From: Mastigias papua
Lineage: Eukaryota; Cnidaria; Scyphozoa; Rhizostomeae; Mastigiidae
Assembly (NCBI GenBank): GCA_964019165.1
Contig: OZ025270.1
Location: 1,873,001 to 1,937,000 of the forward strand
DNA: 64,000 bases
Direction: 5' to 3'
Below, in pieces: positions 62,301-64,000 of the stretch; position 1 is the first letter of the stretch, and each line of letters starts with the position of its first letter. The notes beneath the pieces are model-generated. The model saw only the letters and a list, made by a program, of their open reading frames with translations, did not search any database and was not told the DNA's origin. The position numbers and the translations under genes are program-made.

Positions 62301-63220
62301 ATCAAGCAAGTGTGCACTTGGTCTCAGGTGTGTACATAAAGTGTGAACCTGACTTTCTGGCTTTGCACCATACCACATATCTGGTGTGCTATTCATATGG
62401 AACCTCGGATGTTAAGAATCCGGGTGGTTGAAATTGCGTAGAATCAGCTCTGCGCCGTTTATTTTCTCGTGGGGTAGGGTCGCGGAACGCTATGTTAGGG
62501 TCAGTCCTAGATTGTTTATTTCAAATACTGGCTCCATTGAAGAACTATATGCAAGAAGCATCCTTTCCACTGCGTACTTCAGTTTTAGACACTGCCGAGT
62601 CGTAAGGGGTTTTTATGTAAACCGTTCAGTGTTTTTCGCTACACTTTTGTGACTGCAATGTATATATCAGCTAATGCCTTTGTTGCTATCTATCATTAGT
62701 CAAATATCATTTTCCAACTGCCAACCAGTAGTTATACGCGATTTCAACTGCACGGATTCTTAACATCGGCCGAAATGTACTTATCAGGTTAGTTTTTCTA
62801 ACACTTCTCCATAAATGACATAATTTCCTGCCACGCCAAGGTGATAAGTTTTGAAGACTGCATCAGCCATATTGGGCCTAAGAAATATAAATCGACTATG
62901 GCTAGAAGTTGACACTAGAGGTCAAAGCCACAAAGGACAAATGATGGTACAAAAATCCAAGACTGTCAGTGTCAACACCTACCCAAAACTGTATAATCCT
63001 TGTAAATTTTTCCATACTTCTTTTCCCTTTCTAAAAGCACTTTTTGCAAATCTCTACTAAACGAATAATCTAATGTATTGCCAATTACGGGGTATCTCCA
63101 AGGTCCTGGAATGTTTCTCAATGGGTCTGATAACCACACAATCAGTCTCCAAATCATCAAAATACCAAAGATTGACAAGTAAAACTCCCATCTTGTAAGC
63201 AAGGCTGTAGCAATCGTCAT
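56388..63220 (-). CDS. Cytochrome P450 monooxygenase (microsomal), complete five-exon gene
   Basis: Exons 63220-62983, 61515-61274, 59507-59211, 58361-57854 and 56614-56388 join in phases 1, 0, 0, 1 to give 503 residues. The N-terminus has a membrane anchor (about residues 12-31) and a Pro hinge NIPGPWRYPVIGN, as in ER-anchored P450s. The I-helix AGHETT (311-316) supplies the oxygen-activating acid/Thr. The K-helix ETMR holds Glu368 and Arg371, followed by DPDRF and the haem loop PFSRGPRMCIG with ligand Cys449. It would oxidise a small hydrophobic substrate using electrons from NADPH-P450 reductase. The haem region, with YRFAQMEMKVVLAHL, recalls clan 3/4/46 enzymes; I cannot give the family or substrate. 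Introns carry MITEs and a pogo remnant. Two DR1-like motifs lie upstream. Confidence 0.95.
57195..57782 (+). mobile_element. pogo/Tigger-type transposon remnant in a P450 intron
   Basis: The frame SSKRRLACLDIVNKDKALIE then DAGQSCIATAKKCG resembles a CENP-B/pogo N-terminal helix-turn-helix. After a small indel it continues in another frame (KNTVSHWIKGELKYLKQL). The right end 57722-57782 (AAGTTCGATAAGGAGAACTT ... TTATCGAGAGTAGACTG) is the typical pogo/Tigger terminal repeat, directly followed by TA. The rest of the transposase and the left terminus are missing. Confidence 0.6.
58794..59210. mobile_element. MITE with TTATAAGCCGCAC-type repeats, abutting a P450 splice donor
   Basis: The interior carries repeated TTATAAG(C)CGCAC-like words in both orientations. 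The ends (GTACATACCATATTTCTTCTA and the inverse of AATGAAAGAAACACAGTAC) are imperfect inverted repeats. The right end coincides with the donor of P450 exon 59507-59211, so the intron's first bases (GTACTGTGTTTCTTTC) lie in the transposon end. Confidence 0.55.
60388..60408. repeat. (CTAT)n short tandem repeat
   Basis: About five units of CTAT in the P450 intron between exons 61515-61274 and 59507-59211. Otherwise this 1.8-kb intron shows no recognisable element. Confidence 0.8.
62408..62767. mobile_element. 360-bp MITE with about 33-bp terminal inverted repeats
   Basis: The left end GATGTTAAGAATCCGGGTGG continues GTTGAAATTGCGTA. The right end read backwards gives GATGTTAAGAATCCGTGCAG then TTGAAATCGCGTA. 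The arms match at about 29 of 33 positions. The centre has no transposase, and the open plus frame across it is a by-product. It lies in the first P450 intron. Confidence 0.75.
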
Positions 63221-63399
63221 TGTAAATCTGGTGCAAAAATGCTCTCGCAGTTACTTCCTCTGGAACGATATTTGGAGGACATGCACCAAAGCGCATCTTA
63301 TTAAAAATTTTGTGCTCGTTAATCGCAAATGATCAAATGATTATGACCAGATGGATACGAGGTTAAAGGGAAGACTCCGTGATGATGGTCTTAGGTCTT

Positions 63400-63433
63400 T
63401 GACCCTCGACCCTCTTTGGCCAACCTTTGACCC
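63400..63433 (-). promoter_or_regulatory. Two DR1-like nuclear-receptor motifs upstream of the P450 gene
   Basis: Read on the gene's strand, 63433-63421 is GGGTCAAAGGTTG, matching 11 of 13 bases of the HNF4/RXR DR1 consensus. Bases 63412-63400 are GGGTCGAGGGTCA, another 6-1-6 direct repeat. They start 21 bp apart, about two helical turns, and lie 180-215 bp upstream of the start codon. More TTTGACA words follow to about 63470. Receptor binding is inferred. Confidence 0.4.
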
Positions 63434-63470
63434 ACCTTAAACGGTGACTTTGACAAGCTTTGACACCGAT

Positions 63471-64000
63471 GCTTGACACCAACACAGGCATTTCTGGGAA
63501 CGAGACCATGCAAATAGGGACTCTCCAAAGAGATACAGAAGGGCTGTCAAGCAAAAAGGCCCCCACTGGTGACCATTTGATTAAACGCAACAGCAAAAAC
63601 AATTTCACCAATTTTTTTAGGTTTTCGTGCCACTACTAATGAACGTCTCAGTAAATGGGCAAAAATGTTTTTCCTACAGAGGAGCAACATTATAGAACAG
63701 CCTCTCGGCTGAGTCAAAGCAGGCCTCGCCTTGGGTTCTTCAAACAAACTTTCTAAAGATAATTTTCTGTTTTCAACTCTAAAAATTATCCGTTATAACT
63801 TTATATATTAGTGTTCTTTTTATAACTGTTATAAAGTTATTGTATATTGTAGTTTGATTGTAATTAGTTTATTACATTTTATTAATGTAATTAAGGATTT
63901 TTCAAGGCCCCTAGACAACCAGTCTTCCTGAAGGGGGTACTCTTGGAATGAAACGAAAAGACCCAAACATATCCCATCCAATTCACTCACCATTTTATTA
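63471..64000. other. P450 upstream region, no further gene recognised
   Basis: Beyond the DR1-like cluster nothing coding is evident. The last 300 bases are AT-rich, with overlapping TTATAACTGTTATAA-type palindromic words near 63800-63840. Confidence 0.45.

Overview
This is intron-rich animal nuclear DNA. The genes are conserved animal genes broken into short exons with GT-AG splice sites, and both introns and spacers are full of decayed transposons, MITEs, SINEs and microsatellites. There is no operon structure. The AT-rich base composition, the gene set and the mix of Tc1-, hAT-, pogo-, copia- and LINE-type remnants fit an invertebrate, plausibly an early-branching marine animal such as a sponge or cnidarian. 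That placement is inference; no species is identified.

Layout. 1-8027: microsatellite, then a 3.5-kb composite DNA transposon (986-4485) with 53-bp terminal inverted repeats, two identical 279-bp inner repeats and a Tc1-like transposase that has lost its first catalytic Asp, then unannotated spacer. 8028-30739 (minus): a many-exon gene for NFRKB, the INO80-complex subunit with a DEUBAD-like N-terminus and a winged-helix-like domain. I placed 24 exons by splice sites, frame and similarity; one winged-helix exon carries an apparent +1 frameshift. 32199-35855 (plus): six-exon DRC12/CCDC153, a coiled-coil subunit of the axonemal nexin-dynein regulatory complex, head-to-head with NFRKB. 37497-43654 (plus): nine-exon S-formylglutathione hydrolase (ESD), complete at 281 residues, with a GC-AG last intron that carries a tRNA-like repeat.

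43.8-56.3 kb: a tRNA-derived SINE, a hAT-like remnant, two LINE remnants, the first exon of a small secreted cysteine-rich protein (minus, 48410-48698), a heavily broken Ty1/copia element interrupted by a MITE, and an 18-bp minisatellite made of nuclear-receptor-like AAAGGTCA half-sites. 56388-63220 (minus): a complete five-exon microsomal cytochrome P450 (503 residues) whose introns hold at least three transposon remnants. Two DR1-like nuclear-receptor motifs lie just upstream of its start codon.

The four conserved genes serve separate housekeeping or cell-type jobs (chromatin remodelling, motile cilia, formaldehyde detoxification, monooxygenation); nothing suggests one pathway. The most unusual signals are the half-site array together with the DR1 pair around the P450 gene, the single-base frameshift in NFRKB, the catalytically substituted transposase inside a two-layer transposon, and several MITE ends lying within a few bases of splice donors.
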